Of a stretch of DNA of 21,876 nucleotides, positions 7,891-15,597 are shown in pieces. Position 1 is the stretch's first letter. Each line of letters starts with the position of its first letter. Below the pieces are notes generated by a model. That model was not told the DNA's origin. It saw nothing but the letters and a program-made list of their open reading frames with translations, and ran no database searches. The DNA is from a virus. The stretch spans positions 1 to 21,876 of the IMG/VR virus record IMGVR_UViG_3300046011_010905. One strand, given 5' to 3'. Both the position numbers and the translations under genes were made by a program.

Positions 7891-8566
7891 TTTTAATAAT
7901 TGTCATTATAATAGTTTCAGGAATTACTCCATCTAATTGTTTTGATACTTGTTTAACAATATTAGCAAATCCAACATCACCCGGTATAGTGACGCAATGA
8001 GAAATTCCTTCTATATTGCGTACCATTCCTCCTTTAAGGAACATAATTAAATCTTCATCTTTTTTATTATTAATTACATCAATATCATCTATTGTTTCAA
8101 TTTTCAAAATACAGTTAGCAAATGAATATATTCTACATTCTCCTAATTTTGGTTCTTGTATCCATAAACAATCATTAGTTTTAGCTTCTTCAAATCTATC
8201 ATCTTCATAAGGTTTAGAAGTACGCCCATATTGATCATTTAACCTAACTAGATCTTGTTTATCTACTGGGGTTTCAATTTCAAATATAAAAGCTCCTTCA
8301 TCTGATGTTGCTTTGGTAGAATGAAATAGTCCTCTTCTAATCATTACTTTATCTAGGGCTTCTAATTGTCTTTTATCAGCTAAAAATGATATTTCAGCCT
8401 TACCATCTAATAACACTAATCCTGTTGTTTTTTTAGGATGACAATGCATTGAGGTACTTTGATTAGGTGCTATATAAAGAAACCATAAGCCTACATTTTC
8501 ATTCTCGTAAGCCAGATATTCATATCCCCAGGGTTTTTTTACTATATTTTTATTGTGATCACTCAT
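7883..8566 (-). CDS. Cupin protein, sugar isomerase-like
   Basis: A 227-residue cupin. The N-terminus KKPWGYEYLAYEN and the metal-site region SMHCHPKKTTGLVLLDG (H41, H43) resemble the cupin domain of type II mannose-6-phosphate isomerase/guanylyltransferase and of related sugar-cluster cupins. E16 in WGYE and the glycine-rich turn fit as well. The second half (about 130-227) looks like a second, degenerate beta-barrel without a visible His cluster (DLIMFLKGG, then ITIPGDVG-like turn). Metal-dependent isomerisation or epimerisation of a sugar phosphate is the family-based guess; binding without catalysis is possible. The start overlaps the DJ-1 gene upstream by ATGA. Confidence 0.75.
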   Translation of the reverse strand: MSDHNKNIVKKPWGYEYLAYENENVGLWFLYIAPNQSTSMHCHPKKTTGLVLLDGKAEISFLADKRQLEALDKVMIRRGLFHSTKATSDEGAFIFEIETPVDKQDLVRLNDQYGRTSKPYEDDRFEEAKTNDCLWIQEPKLGECRIYSFANCILKIETIDDIDVINNKKDEDLIMFLKGGMVRNIEGISHCVTIPGDVGFANIVKQVSKQLDGVIPETIIMTIIKNG

Positions 8567-9105
8567 TTGTTTCTTTCATTATGAACTTGATAAGCCGTTC
8601 TCATCCAATCACCCATAAAATCATAATGTGGGCATGAGATAATATTACCATCTACTACTACAGGACCTCTATCATAGATAGCACCTGCATTTTCAATATC
8701 AACATCAATTGAATAATATCCTGAAATTGTTCTGTCTTTCAAAATTTTAGCTGAAATTAGTAATTGAGCTCCATTGCAAACAGAAAATATAGTTTTATCT
8801 GCTGCGTTCCATTCTTGGATAAATTTGAGTACTCCTTTTTCTTGTCTTACCTTTTCAAGTGCTTTTACACCTCCTGGTACAAGTAGAATTTCATATTCAT
8901 TTAGATATTTTTGTCTTACTTCTTCACTTTCAAAAATTTTAGTTTCTATATCACAAGGCATATGAGTACCCAATGAACCCCAAATTTTACCTTGTTTATT
9001 AGCCATTAATGTTACTTCGTAACCATTTTCTTTTAAACTATAATATGGGTAAATTAATTCATGATCTTGAAATTTTTCCCATGTAATAATAAGTGCTTTT
9101 TTCAT
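8563..9105 (-). CDS. DJ-1/PfpI family protein
   Basis: A 180-residue flavodoxin-like protein of the DJ-1/PfpI superfamily. E16 (in FQDHE) matches the conserved glutamate beside the active site; LLVPGG (75-80) is the characteristic loop; the nucleophile elbow is FSVCNGAQLLISA with C110. Many PfpI proteases have CHG here, so N111 in place of His argues against a Cys-His protease mechanism. VVVDGNIISCP fits the usual C-terminal strand. Family members are deglycases, glyoxalases, hydratases or chaperones. The gene lies 9 nt after the E1-beta gene and overlaps the cupin by ATGA. A role in handling a reactive carbonyl produced by the ThDP enzymes is an inference only. Confidence 0.82.
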   Translation of the reverse strand: MKKALIITWEKFQDHELIYPYYSLKENGYEVTLMANKQGKIWGSLGTHMPCDIETKIFESEEVRQKYLNEYEILLVPGGVKALEKVRQEKGVLKFIQEWNAADKTIFSVCNGAQLLISAKILKDRTISGYYSIDVDIENAGAIYDRGPVVVDGNIISCPHYDFMGDWMRTAYQVHNERNK

Positions 9106-9114
9106 TATATAAAT

Positions 9115-9651
9115 TTATTTTGTTTTAGCATAATCAGCAAATTCAACTAAAATTGTACTAACACCATCTTCACGTCCTAATACTCTTTCATAGGCAGGCA
9201 TTATTTGTTCAGGTTCATGTAATTCAATTACTTCTATATTTTTAAGCATTGAGCGGAAAGCATCAGCAAAATTACCTTTATGTTGACATTGAGGATCTAC
9301 TGGGTGTTCACTACCAACGGCTACCCTAATTATTACTTTGGGTCTGCACCTACCATCAGACATAGTGGTAAATTTATCTAAATGATTTACTATCTGATCT
9401 GTCCCCATTAGTAGGAAATTCCATCTAGGGTATATTGATATAGGAATTAATCCTTCAATAGCCATTCCATTTGCTAATCCACTTTGTAGATATTCAGCTA
9501 CAGGTAGTTCTATTCTTTTATTGGATGGGAGGTGAGATAGCGAATCATATAATCCAGTTCCTTCATATTCTACTGCCTGTCCTATAAACATTGTTTTAGG
9601 ATGTTCAGCTAAGAAACTCATTGCTTGTTTTAATTCATCAAAATATCTCAT
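9115..9651 (-). CDS. E1-beta-like ThDP enzyme Pyr subunit
   Basis: A 178-residue protein corresponding to the pyrimidine-binding domain of 2-oxoacid dehydrogenase E1-beta/transketolase. The catalytic glutamate is E53 in RIELPVAEYLQSGLANGMA, aligned with the T-P-I-A-E signature of E1-beta. PISIYPRWNFLLMGTDQ and KVIIRVAVGS match the following strands. Normal E1-beta is about 325-340 residues and continues into a transketolase C-terminal domain; that domain is absent here and the stop is followed at once by another gene, so the protein is compact rather than broken. It starts 3 nt after the E1-alpha-like gene, and the two subunits should pair to build the cofactor site. Likely a ThDP-dependent carboligase or decarboxylase in the sugar pathway. 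Confidence 0.8.
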   Translation of the reverse strand: MRYFDELKQAMSFLAEHPKTMFIGQAVEYEGTGLYDSLSHLPSNKRIELPVAEYLQSGLANGMAIEGLIPISIYPRWNFLLMGTDQIVNHLDKFTTMSDGRCRPKVIIRVAVGSEHPVDPQCQHKGNFADAFRSMLKNIEVIELHEPEQIMPAYERVLGREDGVSTILVEFADYAKTK

Positions 9652-9654
9652 ATA

Positions 9655-10284
9655 TTAAAATTGAACCCTTACTCCAGCACCTGCATGGGGATATTTTTCA
9701 TTTGTGTATTGATAGTAATATAAATTCTTTTGTTTCAAGATACCACCTTTATATTTGGATTCCAAATAATAAGGAGTATCTCTACCCCAAATATTTGGTG
9801 TTGGAGTGCAGACTGATTTTTTATTATCTTCAACTATAAATGTGATTGGTAAGTCATGATTTAAACTATATTTATATGCTTCATGAAATGCTCCGGTTTC
9901 AGCACTCATATCACCTACCCAGCACCATACTCTATTTGTTTTATCTTGTAATTTTATTGCAAATGCTATTCCAGTAGCAATTGAAGGAATACCACCCACT
10001 ATTGAACTACAAATAAATTTATATTCAGGTAAGTTCATAACCATTGACTTACCATTCATAATGTTTTCTTTTAATACTTCTTTAGGAATACCTTTAAGTA
10101 ATCCTTGGTAATGGTTCCTCCAGGTGCAACATACCCAATCATTTTCAATATCAATATTATTAAATACTTCAATAATTAATTCTTCATTACCTGAGTATAG
10201 ATGGATAGGGGCTTTAATTTTGCCGGCATTGAATGTTTCTCCAATTTCTGTTTCAAATGATATTAATTCATCCTTAGTTACCAT
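9655..10284 (-). CDS. E1-alpha-like ThDP enzyme PP subunit
   Basis: A 209-residue protein matching the pyrophosphate-binding part of E1-alpha subunits of 2-oxoacid dehydrogenases. HLYSGNEELIIEVF aligns with the G-Q-E-A region, TWRNHYQGLLKGIP with the conserved Y-R-x-H loop, and the cofactor motif runs from G124-D125 (VGDMSAETGAFHEAY) to D153-N154 (VEDN). The third motif residue is Met where Gly is usual (GDM, not GDG). Typical E1-alpha has about 320-360 residues; the last 100 or so are missing, replaced by a short tail ending AGAGVRVQF. No frameshift is needed to explain this. It overlaps the 4,6-dehydratase gene by 7 nt. No lipoyl E2 gene is seen, so a true dehydrogenase complex is unlikely. 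Confidence 0.8.
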   Translation of the reverse strand: MVTKDELISFETEIGETFNAGKIKAPIHLYSGNEELIIEVFNNIDIENDWVCCTWRNHYQGLLKGIPKEVLKENIMNGKSMVMNLPEYKFICSSIVGGIPSIATGIAFAIKLQDKTNRVWCWVGDMSAETGAFHEAYKYSLNHDLPITFIVEDNKKSVCTPTPNIWGRDTPYYLESKYKGGILKQKNLYYYQYTNEKYPHAGAGVRVQF

Positions 10285-11240
10285 ATAAATTTGTTTTTAT
10301 AATATTCAACAATATGTAATAATTCTTCATCAAAATTCATTTTAGGCTCCCATCCTAAGGCTTTTAATTTAGAATCATCTAATGCATACCTAACGTCTTG
10401 ACCTATTCTTGAATATGATAAATCTAAATAATTATCTATTCCTTTAAACTTTTCTTCATCATTACTAAAAAATTCATAGATAACTTTTCTAACTGTTTCA
10501 TAATTCGCTTGTTCAAATCCACCAGCAATATTATAAATTTCGTTTTGAACTCCGGCTTCAATAATTTTAACTATTGCTTCCGCGGTATCGGCAGCATGTA
10601 ACCAATTCCTAATTGGTGTGCCGTTATTATGAAGAGATATTTTTCTTCCTAAATGAAGCATTTTACATGCTTTAGGAATTAATTTTTCAACATATTGTCC
10701 TATACCATAATTGTTAGTTGGTCTAACTATAATATAAGGTACATTATAAGTTCTACCCCAAGCTAAAACAAGCATGTCAGCTGCTGCCTTAGTAGCTGAG
10801 TATGGGTTTGAGGGTTTAAGTAGGTCTATTTCTGTATGAGCACCTTCATCTATATCTCCATAAACTTCATCGGTTGAGAAATGAAGTAATGTAGGTGTCT
10901 TAGCTGTTTCTTGTCTATAATTTTTAATTAATTCAAGTAAATTGTGAACCCCATTAATATTAGAATGTATAAATTCATCACTATTAGCTATTGAATTACC
11001 TACATGAGTTTCAGCTGCTGTATTAATTATATAATCACATTCATACAAAAATTTTAGATCATTTATATCACAATGAACAAATGAAAAATTTTCATATTGC
11101 TTAAATTCATTTAGTAAATCTTTATTAGCGGCATATGTAAGTTTATCTACACCCTTAACGTGCCATCCTTTTTTAAGGCAAGCTCGTGTTACATAAGATC
11201 CTATAAATCCTAAACAACCAGTTATATATACTATTTTCAT
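10278..11240 (-). CDS. rmlB: NDP-glucose 4,6-dehydratase, RmlB-like
   Basis: A 320-residue enzyme of the dTDP-glucose 4,6-dehydratase type, which converts an NDP-glucose into the NDP-4-keto-6-deoxy sugar with bound NAD. The nucleotide loop is TGCLGFIGS (7-15). The dehydratase-specific triad T123-D124-E125 lies in STDEVYGD, and the catalytic pair Y147/K151 in PYSATKAAADM. RPTNNYGIGQYVEKLIPK is the usual substrate-binding stretch. Length is slightly below RmlB (about 340-360). No RmlA, RmlC or RmlD genes are beside it; instead an RfbH-type dehydrase is two genes upstream, so its product may be deoxygenated at C3 rather than turned into rhamnose. Whether it uses a dTDP- or CDP-sugar cannot be told from sequence. 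ATGA overlap with the upstream gene. Confidence 0.9.
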   Translation of the reverse strand: MKIVYITGCLGFIGSYVTRACLKKGWHVKGVDKLTYAANKDLLNEFKQYENFSFVHCDINDLKFLYECDYIINTAAETHVGNSIANSDEFIHSNINGVHNLLELIKNYRQETAKTPTLLHFSTDEVYGDIDEGAHTEIDLLKPSNPYSATKAAADMLVLAWGRTYNVPYIIVRPTNNYGIGQYVEKLIPKACKMLHLGRKISLHNNGTPIRNWLHAADTAEAIVKIIEAGVQNEIYNIAGGFEQANYETVRKVIYEFFSNDEEKFKGIDNYLDLSYSRIGQDVRYALDDSKLKALGWEPKMNFDEELLHIVEYYKNKFIW

Positions 11241-12166
11241 TCAAAAATACAATTACATTTTGATTTTAAAAATTCTTTTGTTTCTTCATTAAACCACATA
11301 TGTTTAATTTCATAAACCTGTTCTTCATATGATAATTCATCAGTATCCATTCTATATCCTAATCCTTCACAAAAATGAAATACTTTAATTTGTTTATGAT
11401 CTTTAGTATAAAGTTTATCTTTATCAATATAAAATTCTAAAGAAGGATAAACATCATCTATTACTTGCCCTTTTCTTCCATTTAATACTTTTCCTCTTAC
11501 TAAGCAATATCCTCCAATAACTCCTTTAGATCTTACATTATATACAACTTTTGATTTATGATAAGGAAATTCAACAATAGATACTTTTATGTCTAATTCC
11601 TTTTGATGAAGATAACAATAATTCATTCCCCCCTGCTCAGCATGATCTGTCCAGTATTGAATAGAAACATCATATAAAGTATCTAAAACTTTTTGGTTAT
11701 TAAAGCAAACAACATCTCCATTAATTGATATAGTATCAGTAATAGTTATATCTCCTTCTTTAAATATAGCCGTAGGTGTGGTATAATGTATTGTTTCAAC
11801 AGTATGGTTAGCACCTAAAGTACAAATCATATCATCTTCATTATTATCTAAAAATTCATCTAATCTAGAGCAAGTTAATGTGTCTATACCTAAACTTATT
11901 AGTTTATCGTATTTATAATATTTCATTAATTCTTTAGAAAAATGGATTTTTAATAATCCAACATGATCATAATAATTGTCCATATTTAGTTTTTCTAAAT
12001 ATTCTAACAAATTATTATCGTCAATATAATGTACTTCAACTTCTGGGTTCCATTTTTTAAAGCTATTCACAGCATTAATAGCAAAGAAATTATCGGTAGA
12101 GTAATTTTCAAACTCCCTATCAAAGAAATTAGACTTTAAATTCAAAAATAAACATCCTATTTTCAT
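11237..12166 (-). CDS. GT8-like glycosyltransferase
   Basis: A 309-residue putative GT-A glycosyltransferase. MKIGCLFLNLKS is the first strand, VEVHYIDDNNLLEYL the second, and YDKLISLGIDTLTCSRLDEF (about 85-104) has the place of the DXD-like metal site of GT8-type enzymes, here G-I-D-T. INGDVVCFN and EQGGMNYCY correspond to the middle of such domains, and VFHFCEGLGYRM resembles the C-terminal H-x-x-G metal/acceptor motif. No membrane segment is seen. The DNA is very AT-rich (a sampled 60-base line at 11881 has 11 G/C). It is coupled by ATGA overlaps to RfbH upstream and RmlB downstream. Substrates are unknown. Confidence 0.7.
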   Translation of the reverse strand: MKIGCLFLNLKSNFFDREFENYSTDNFFAINAVNSFKKWNPEVEVHYIDDNNLLEYLEKLNMDNYYDHVGLLKIHFSKELMKYYKYDKLISLGIDTLTCSRLDEFLDNNEDDMICTLGANHTVETIHYTTPTAIFKEGDITITDTISINGDVVCFNNQKVLDTLYDVSIQYWTDHAEQGGMNYCYLHQKELDIKVSIVEFPYHKSKVVYNVRSKGVIGGYCLVRGKVLNGRKGQVIDDVYPSLEFYIDKDKLYTKDHKQIKVFHFCEGLGYRMDTDELSYEEQVYEIKHMWFNEETKEFLKSKCNCIFE

Positions 12167-13476
12167 AATTGATATATAAATTTATCTAATATTGTTTCTA
12201 TATAGTCTGTTTTTTCTTTATTAATTACAGGAGATGTACCTAAAAAGAAAGTGTCTGTTGTGACTTTTTTTGCAACTGGATACTTTGTAAGTACTTCTTG
12301 TGGATCCATAATTCCTTCATAAGCGGGTTGAAGCATAATATTACCTGCGAAGTAGGGTCTAGTTTGAATTTTATTTGCCTCGAAGAACTGACATATGTCT
12401 GATCTTTTAAATGGTGCTTCATCTTTAACTGTTATTGGGAAAGCAAACCAATCAACATCAGCTCCAGGTTGTGCTTCATGTAGATGGAAATATTGTTTGT
12501 ATTTACTAAATGCAACAAATAGATTTTTATAGTTTTCTCTACGTTTAATTCCTATTTCCTCTAGTTTTTCCATTTGAACAAGACCAATAGATGCTTGTAA
12601 TTCAATTGGTTTCAAATTATACCCAATTTCCTCATAAACATATTTGTGATCAAATATATCATTTGGTAGTGAAGGTAACCAATTACTAAATCTACAACCA
12701 CATGATCCTTTTTCTAGCAAATTTTGTTTACCTACACAATAACATCCTCTACCCCATTCTCTAAAACTACGAATAATACGTTCTGTGTTTAAATCTTTTA
12801 CAGCTACAAATCCACCTTCACCCATTGTAATATGATGTGCTGGGTAGAATGAGCAGCTAGCCATTTCACCAAATGACCCTAGTGGTTTGCCTTCAAATGA
12901 AGATCCTAAAGCATCACAGCAGTCTTCTAATAGAATTAGTTTATACTTTTCAATTATTTCCATTAATCGATTCATATTAGGTGGATTGCCTAATACGTGA
13001 GCGAATGTAATTATTTTAGCATCAGGATTATCAATACATGCTTGTTCTACTTGATCTAAATCAAGATTAAGTGTTTCTAATTCAATATCAACAAATATAG
13101 GAGTAAATCCTAACTGAATAATAGGGTTAATTGTAGTTGGAAACCCTGCTATTGGAGTAATTACTTTAGTTCCTTTAGGTAGATTTAAACCACGTTTAGA
13201 GGTTAAAGCCAACATCATTAATAAATTAGCACTTGAACCACTATTGGTTAATAATCCATACTCTTTATTGAATAACTTAGGAAACTTAGTTTCAAATTTA
13301 TTTGCTTCGGCCCCTAATACTAACCATTCACCTAATAATGTTTTAACAGCAGCTATATATTCGTCTGAGTTGAAGTATGGTCCGGCATATTGGACCCAAT
13401 CTTTTCCTGCTTCCCATGTTTTTTCAGAATGTTTTTTACTAATATATTCGTCTACTAATTTGAGTATTTCTTGCAT
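12163..13476 (-). CDS. rfbH: RfbH/E1-type NDP-4-keto-6-deoxyhexose 3-dehydrase
   Basis: A 437-residue PMP-dependent dehydrase of the RfbH/E1 (DdhC) type, the same length as known E1 enzymes. It removes the C3 hydroxyl of a CDP-4-keto-6-deoxyglucose, the committing step to 3,6-dideoxyhexoses. The aminotransferase lysine is replaced by histidine: SFYPAHHITMGEGG has H214 in that place. D185 (LLEDCCDALG) should hold the cofactor ring. The cysteines C245, C247, C259 and C261 (GCYC and SCGC) match the [2Fe-2S] ligands of E1, which the related ColD lacks. The flavin/Fe-S reductase partner (E3) is not in the window and would have to come from elsewhere. A promoter-like element abuts the ATG, and the gene leads the sugar-building block. 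Confidence 0.92.
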   Translation of the reverse strand: MQEILKLVDEYISKKHSEKTWEAGKDWVQYAGPYFNSDEYIAAVKTLLGEWLVLGAEANKFETKFPKLFNKEYGLLTNSGSSANLLMMLALTSKRGLNLPKGTKVITPIAGFPTTINPIIQLGFTPIFVDIELETLNLDLDQVEQACIDNPDAKIITFAHVLGNPPNMNRLMEIIEKYKLILLEDCCDALGSSFEGKPLGSFGEMASCSFYPAHHITMGEGGFVAVKDLNTERIIRSFREWGRGCYCVGKQNLLEKGSCGCRFSNWLPSLPNDIFDHKYVYEEIGYNLKPIELQASIGLVQMEKLEEIGIKRRENYKNLFVAFSKYKQYFHLHEAQPGADVDWFAFPITVKDEAPFKRSDICQFFEANKIQTRPYFAGNIMLQPAYEGIMDPQEVLTKYPVAKKVTTDTFFLGTSPVINKEKTDYIETILDKFIYQL

Positions 13477-13480
13477 ATTT

Positions 13481-13512
13481 TAAATATAATACATTTTATT
13501 AGGACTCCCAAA
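13481..13512 (-). promoter_or_regulatory. Bacteroidota-like promoter ahead of rfbH
   Basis: On the minus strand TTTG (13512-13509, inside the end of the GT61 gene) is followed by exactly 20 nt and TATATTTA (13488-13481), then four bases and the ATG at 13476. The last 17 bases, ATTATATTTA-W-AATATG, are shared with the element before the HAD-nucleotidyltransferase gene. TATATTTA is one mismatch from TAnnTTTG. Use of this promoter would let the sugar-building block be expressed apart from the glycosyltransferases, with a nearly leaderless transcript. Confidence 0.5.
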
Positions 13513-14590
13513 TACTATTATCGTCTATTTGTTTTAATACTTCTATTAACCCATCTATATTAGTTAGCTGCCAAGGTAAATTATCTTTATTAGTTTGTCC
13601 CGTTTCTTCTAAAGTTGATACACACTCTCCACCTCCATCTAAAGTTAATAGATTAGCTCCTGATTTAATTGCAAATTGACTGCATTTAAAATTTAACCAA
13701 TTTTCCATTACTGGGTGGGATATTATTATGTGGTTATTGTTAGGGGTGGAAAAGAATATATTTGTGTTAGATGCACTGCTTTGGTGGATTATATTTTTAT
13801 ATGATTTGAATATTTGGATTTTTTCTTTTAAAGTATAATCCATTAATTCTATAACATCGTAATTTAATTCTTTTTTTATTTTTTCTATTAGTTCTAATTC
13901 ATTCTTTAGTTCTCTTTTATGATACCATCCTCGTTTTATAGTATCTTGTCTTGAAATATAACAACCATTTGTTTTAACTTCAATAGGAGATATTTTATTA
14001 ACTGTTTCTACAATTCTATCAATTATAGGATCATCTCCATATCCTTCAGGAAACCAGTAAAAAACATTAGATAATGTTAAATTATTTACTTTATATCTTC
14101 TGTTCTTTTTAAATATGATTATATCTATATTTTTATCTTGATAATATAAATCTATCCATTCTTTAATAAAAGAGCTATTTCCTGTTTCTTTATAAAAATC
14201 CTCTAAAATTCCTAGTTTTAAATTAGGGTTGGTTTTCTTCAACTCATCAAAATATAAACATCTTCCAAAATAATCAAAGAAAAAATGAGCATAATTAGTT
14301 CCTGTTTCATCATGGATTAAAAATACATCTTCTTCTATTAATTCATCATAGTTAGTATTTTCATCTTTTACATCATAGTAAACTAAATCTCTTCTTCCTG
14401 CTTTTTGAATTTCTTTATCTATACCTGCTCTAACTTTTTTACCATCGTGTGTTATATTAACATATCCATAAACTATATCTGTTTTAATAATAGGATCTAT
14501 ATGTTCAACATAAGCACTAGAAAATACAGTACAGAATTGTCTAAAAGTATGAGGACATCCTTTAATAGGGACATCAATTATTTTATACAT
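13499..14590 (-). CDS. GT61-family glycosyltransferase
   Basis: A 363-residue protein of the GT61 (DUF563) glycosyltransferase type, common in capsule and exopolysaccharide clusters. The family pattern is visible in HDETGTNYAHFFFDYFGR (about 93-110), in GCYISRQDT (about 207-215) and in the C-terminal stretch from VIELMDYTLKEKIQIF to IIHQSSASNTNIFF, where the loop after IIHQ and the N-I-F-F strand are characteristic. No signal peptide or membrane segment is seen, so it would act in the cytoplasm. It starts 7 nt after the GT2 gene and ends 22 nt before rfbH, whose promoter-like element reaches into its last codons. The donor cannot be inferred. Confidence 0.8.
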   Translation of the reverse strand: MYKIIDVPIKGCPHTFRQFCTVFSSAYVEHIDPIIKTDIVYGYVNITHDGKKVRAGIDKEIQKAGRRDLVYYDVKDENTNYDELIEEDVFLIHDETGTNYAHFFFDYFGRCLYFDELKKTNPNLKLGILEDFYKETGNSSFIKEWIDLYYQDKNIDIIIFKKNRRYKVNNLTLSNVFYWFPEGYGDDPIIDRIVETVNKISPIEVKTNGCYISRQDTIKRGWYHKRELKNELELIEKIKKELNYDVIELMDYTLKEKIQIFKSYKNIIHQSSASNTNIFFSTPNNNHIIISHPVMENWLNFKCSQFAIKSGANLLTLDGGGECVSTLEETGQTNKDNLPWQLTNIDGLIEVLKQIDDNSIWES

Positions 14591-14597
14591 TGGTTGA

Positions 14598-15197
14598 TTA
14601 ATTTAATGTATTATAAAATTGATTTTGTTTTTCTTGTCTTTCTATTGTTTTAGGATGAATTAAATCATATCCTTCAGGCAACGGAACTGTATTTTTAGCT
14701 CCAACTAAACGCTCATGAACTTTATTTATCCATTTTATTTCAGGTATATTTTTAAGTATACGTGTTTGATAATCAGGATAATTAACCCATCCATTTTCAT
14801 TAACATTCCATCCCCATTTTTGAATATGTTCTTGAGTTAATCCTTCTACGGTATTGATTCTAGGGACAGCATATAATTCAACTTCAGGATTTAATTCTAA
14901 TATTTCTGGGAGTGAGGCTAGTAGTTCTTCTGAAAGATATTCATCTGCGTCAATCTGGAATATATAATCTTTAGTGCAGAATTTTTTTAAGTGATTTTTA
15001 AAAGAAGCAAAGTCACCATTTAAAGGATACATTGTGTATTTATTAGCTATTGTTCTTACTTCTTTAGTGGCATTATCCATGTCTAATTGAATTACAATTT
15101 CATCCTCATCACGGATATTATTTTCAAGTAATTCAAGTAAACGAGCAAGTTCAACATGCTCATTGCAAGCAGTAATAGCATAACTAATTGAAGGCAT
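14598..15197 (-). CDS. GT2-family glycosyltransferase
   Basis: A 199-residue GT2-type transferase with the start at the ATG 15195-15197; a longer frame opens with TTG at 15216-15218 but overlaps the previous gene, and the domain begins MPSISYAITACNE, so the ATG is preferred and lies 4 nt after the upstream stop. IVIQLDMDN and the DXD-type D83-A84-D85 (IFQIDADEYL) are the nucleotide and metal sites; FKNHLKKFC before it is the usual helix. EIKWINKVHERL near residue 160 fits the conserved W-x-x-x-H-E region of lipooligosaccharide-type GT2 enzymes. It ends close to the next gene. A cytoplasmic enzyme, likely adding one sugar of the phage-directed glycan. Confidence 0.85.
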   Translation of the reverse strand: MPSISYAITACNEHVELARLLELLENNIRDEDEIVIQLDMDNATKEVRTIANKYTMYPLNGDFASFKNHLKKFCTKDYIFQIDADEYLSEELLASLPEILELNPEVELYAVPRINTVEGLTQEHIQKWGWNVNENGWVNYPDYQTRILKNIPEIKWINKVHERLVGAKNTVPLPEGYDLIHPKTIERQEKQNQFYNTLN

Positions 15198-15201
15198 AAC
15201 G

Positions 15202-15597
15202 TTATTTTTGTTTTTCAAAGAAACCTATATAATCTAGGGCTTCCATAAATTCTTTTTCTTCAAAGTGTTTTACTGTTGTCATATCTGCTTTTCCATCTTT
15301 AGATTGAATACCTGCCCATTTCCAATCTTCAGTTGACTTGCCATCAGCAAATACCATTGCTTTATCATCTAAAATTACTGTTGATGGATACCAATTATAT
15401 CCTTTAGCATCTTTAAATTTTAAATCAATATAAAGTTGAGGCATTACTCCTTCAATATTTTCTAAATTTTCATCTACTGTAGTAATATTAGCTGTGAATC
15501 CACATCCAAAACAACTCCATACAGTGAATTTTTCATTTGATGCTTCGTGACAAGCGTTACCATTACATTTAGGGCATGTTCCAAGTGATTCTTTCAT
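15202..15597 (-). CDS. Zinc ribbon protein of unknown function
   Basis: A 131-residue protein with an N-terminal zinc ribbon: TCPKCNGN has C8 and C11, and SCFGCG has C29 and C32, spaced as a standard two-knuckle site. The remainder (about 45-131) is beta-rich with many aromatic residues (YNWYPSTVILDDKAMVF, then WKWAGIQ), possibly a small barrel. I do not recognise a named family for it. Its ATG shares a base with the stop of the GT4 gene upstream (TAATG), so it is coupled to glycosyltransferases, but nothing in the sequence links it to sugar chemistry; nucleic-acid or protein binding is just as likely. Confidence 0.72.
   Translation of the reverse strand: MKESLGTCPKCNGNACHEASNEKFTVWSCFGCGFTANITTVDENLENIEGVMPQLYIDLKFKDAKGYNWYPSTVILDDKAMVFADGKSTEDWKWAGIQSKDGKADMTTVKHFEEKEFMEALDYIGFFEKQK

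Noticed and set aside
9115-10284. Frameshift or decay of a normal pyruvate dehydrogenase E1
   Set aside because: Both short frames keep their core motifs, end cleanly and abut the next genes, so compact subunits explain the data better than decay.
15198-15218. Upstream TTG start for the GT2 gene at 14598
   Set aside because: TTG would overlap the zinc ribbon gene; the ATG at 15197 follows its stop by 4 nt and starts right at the domain.
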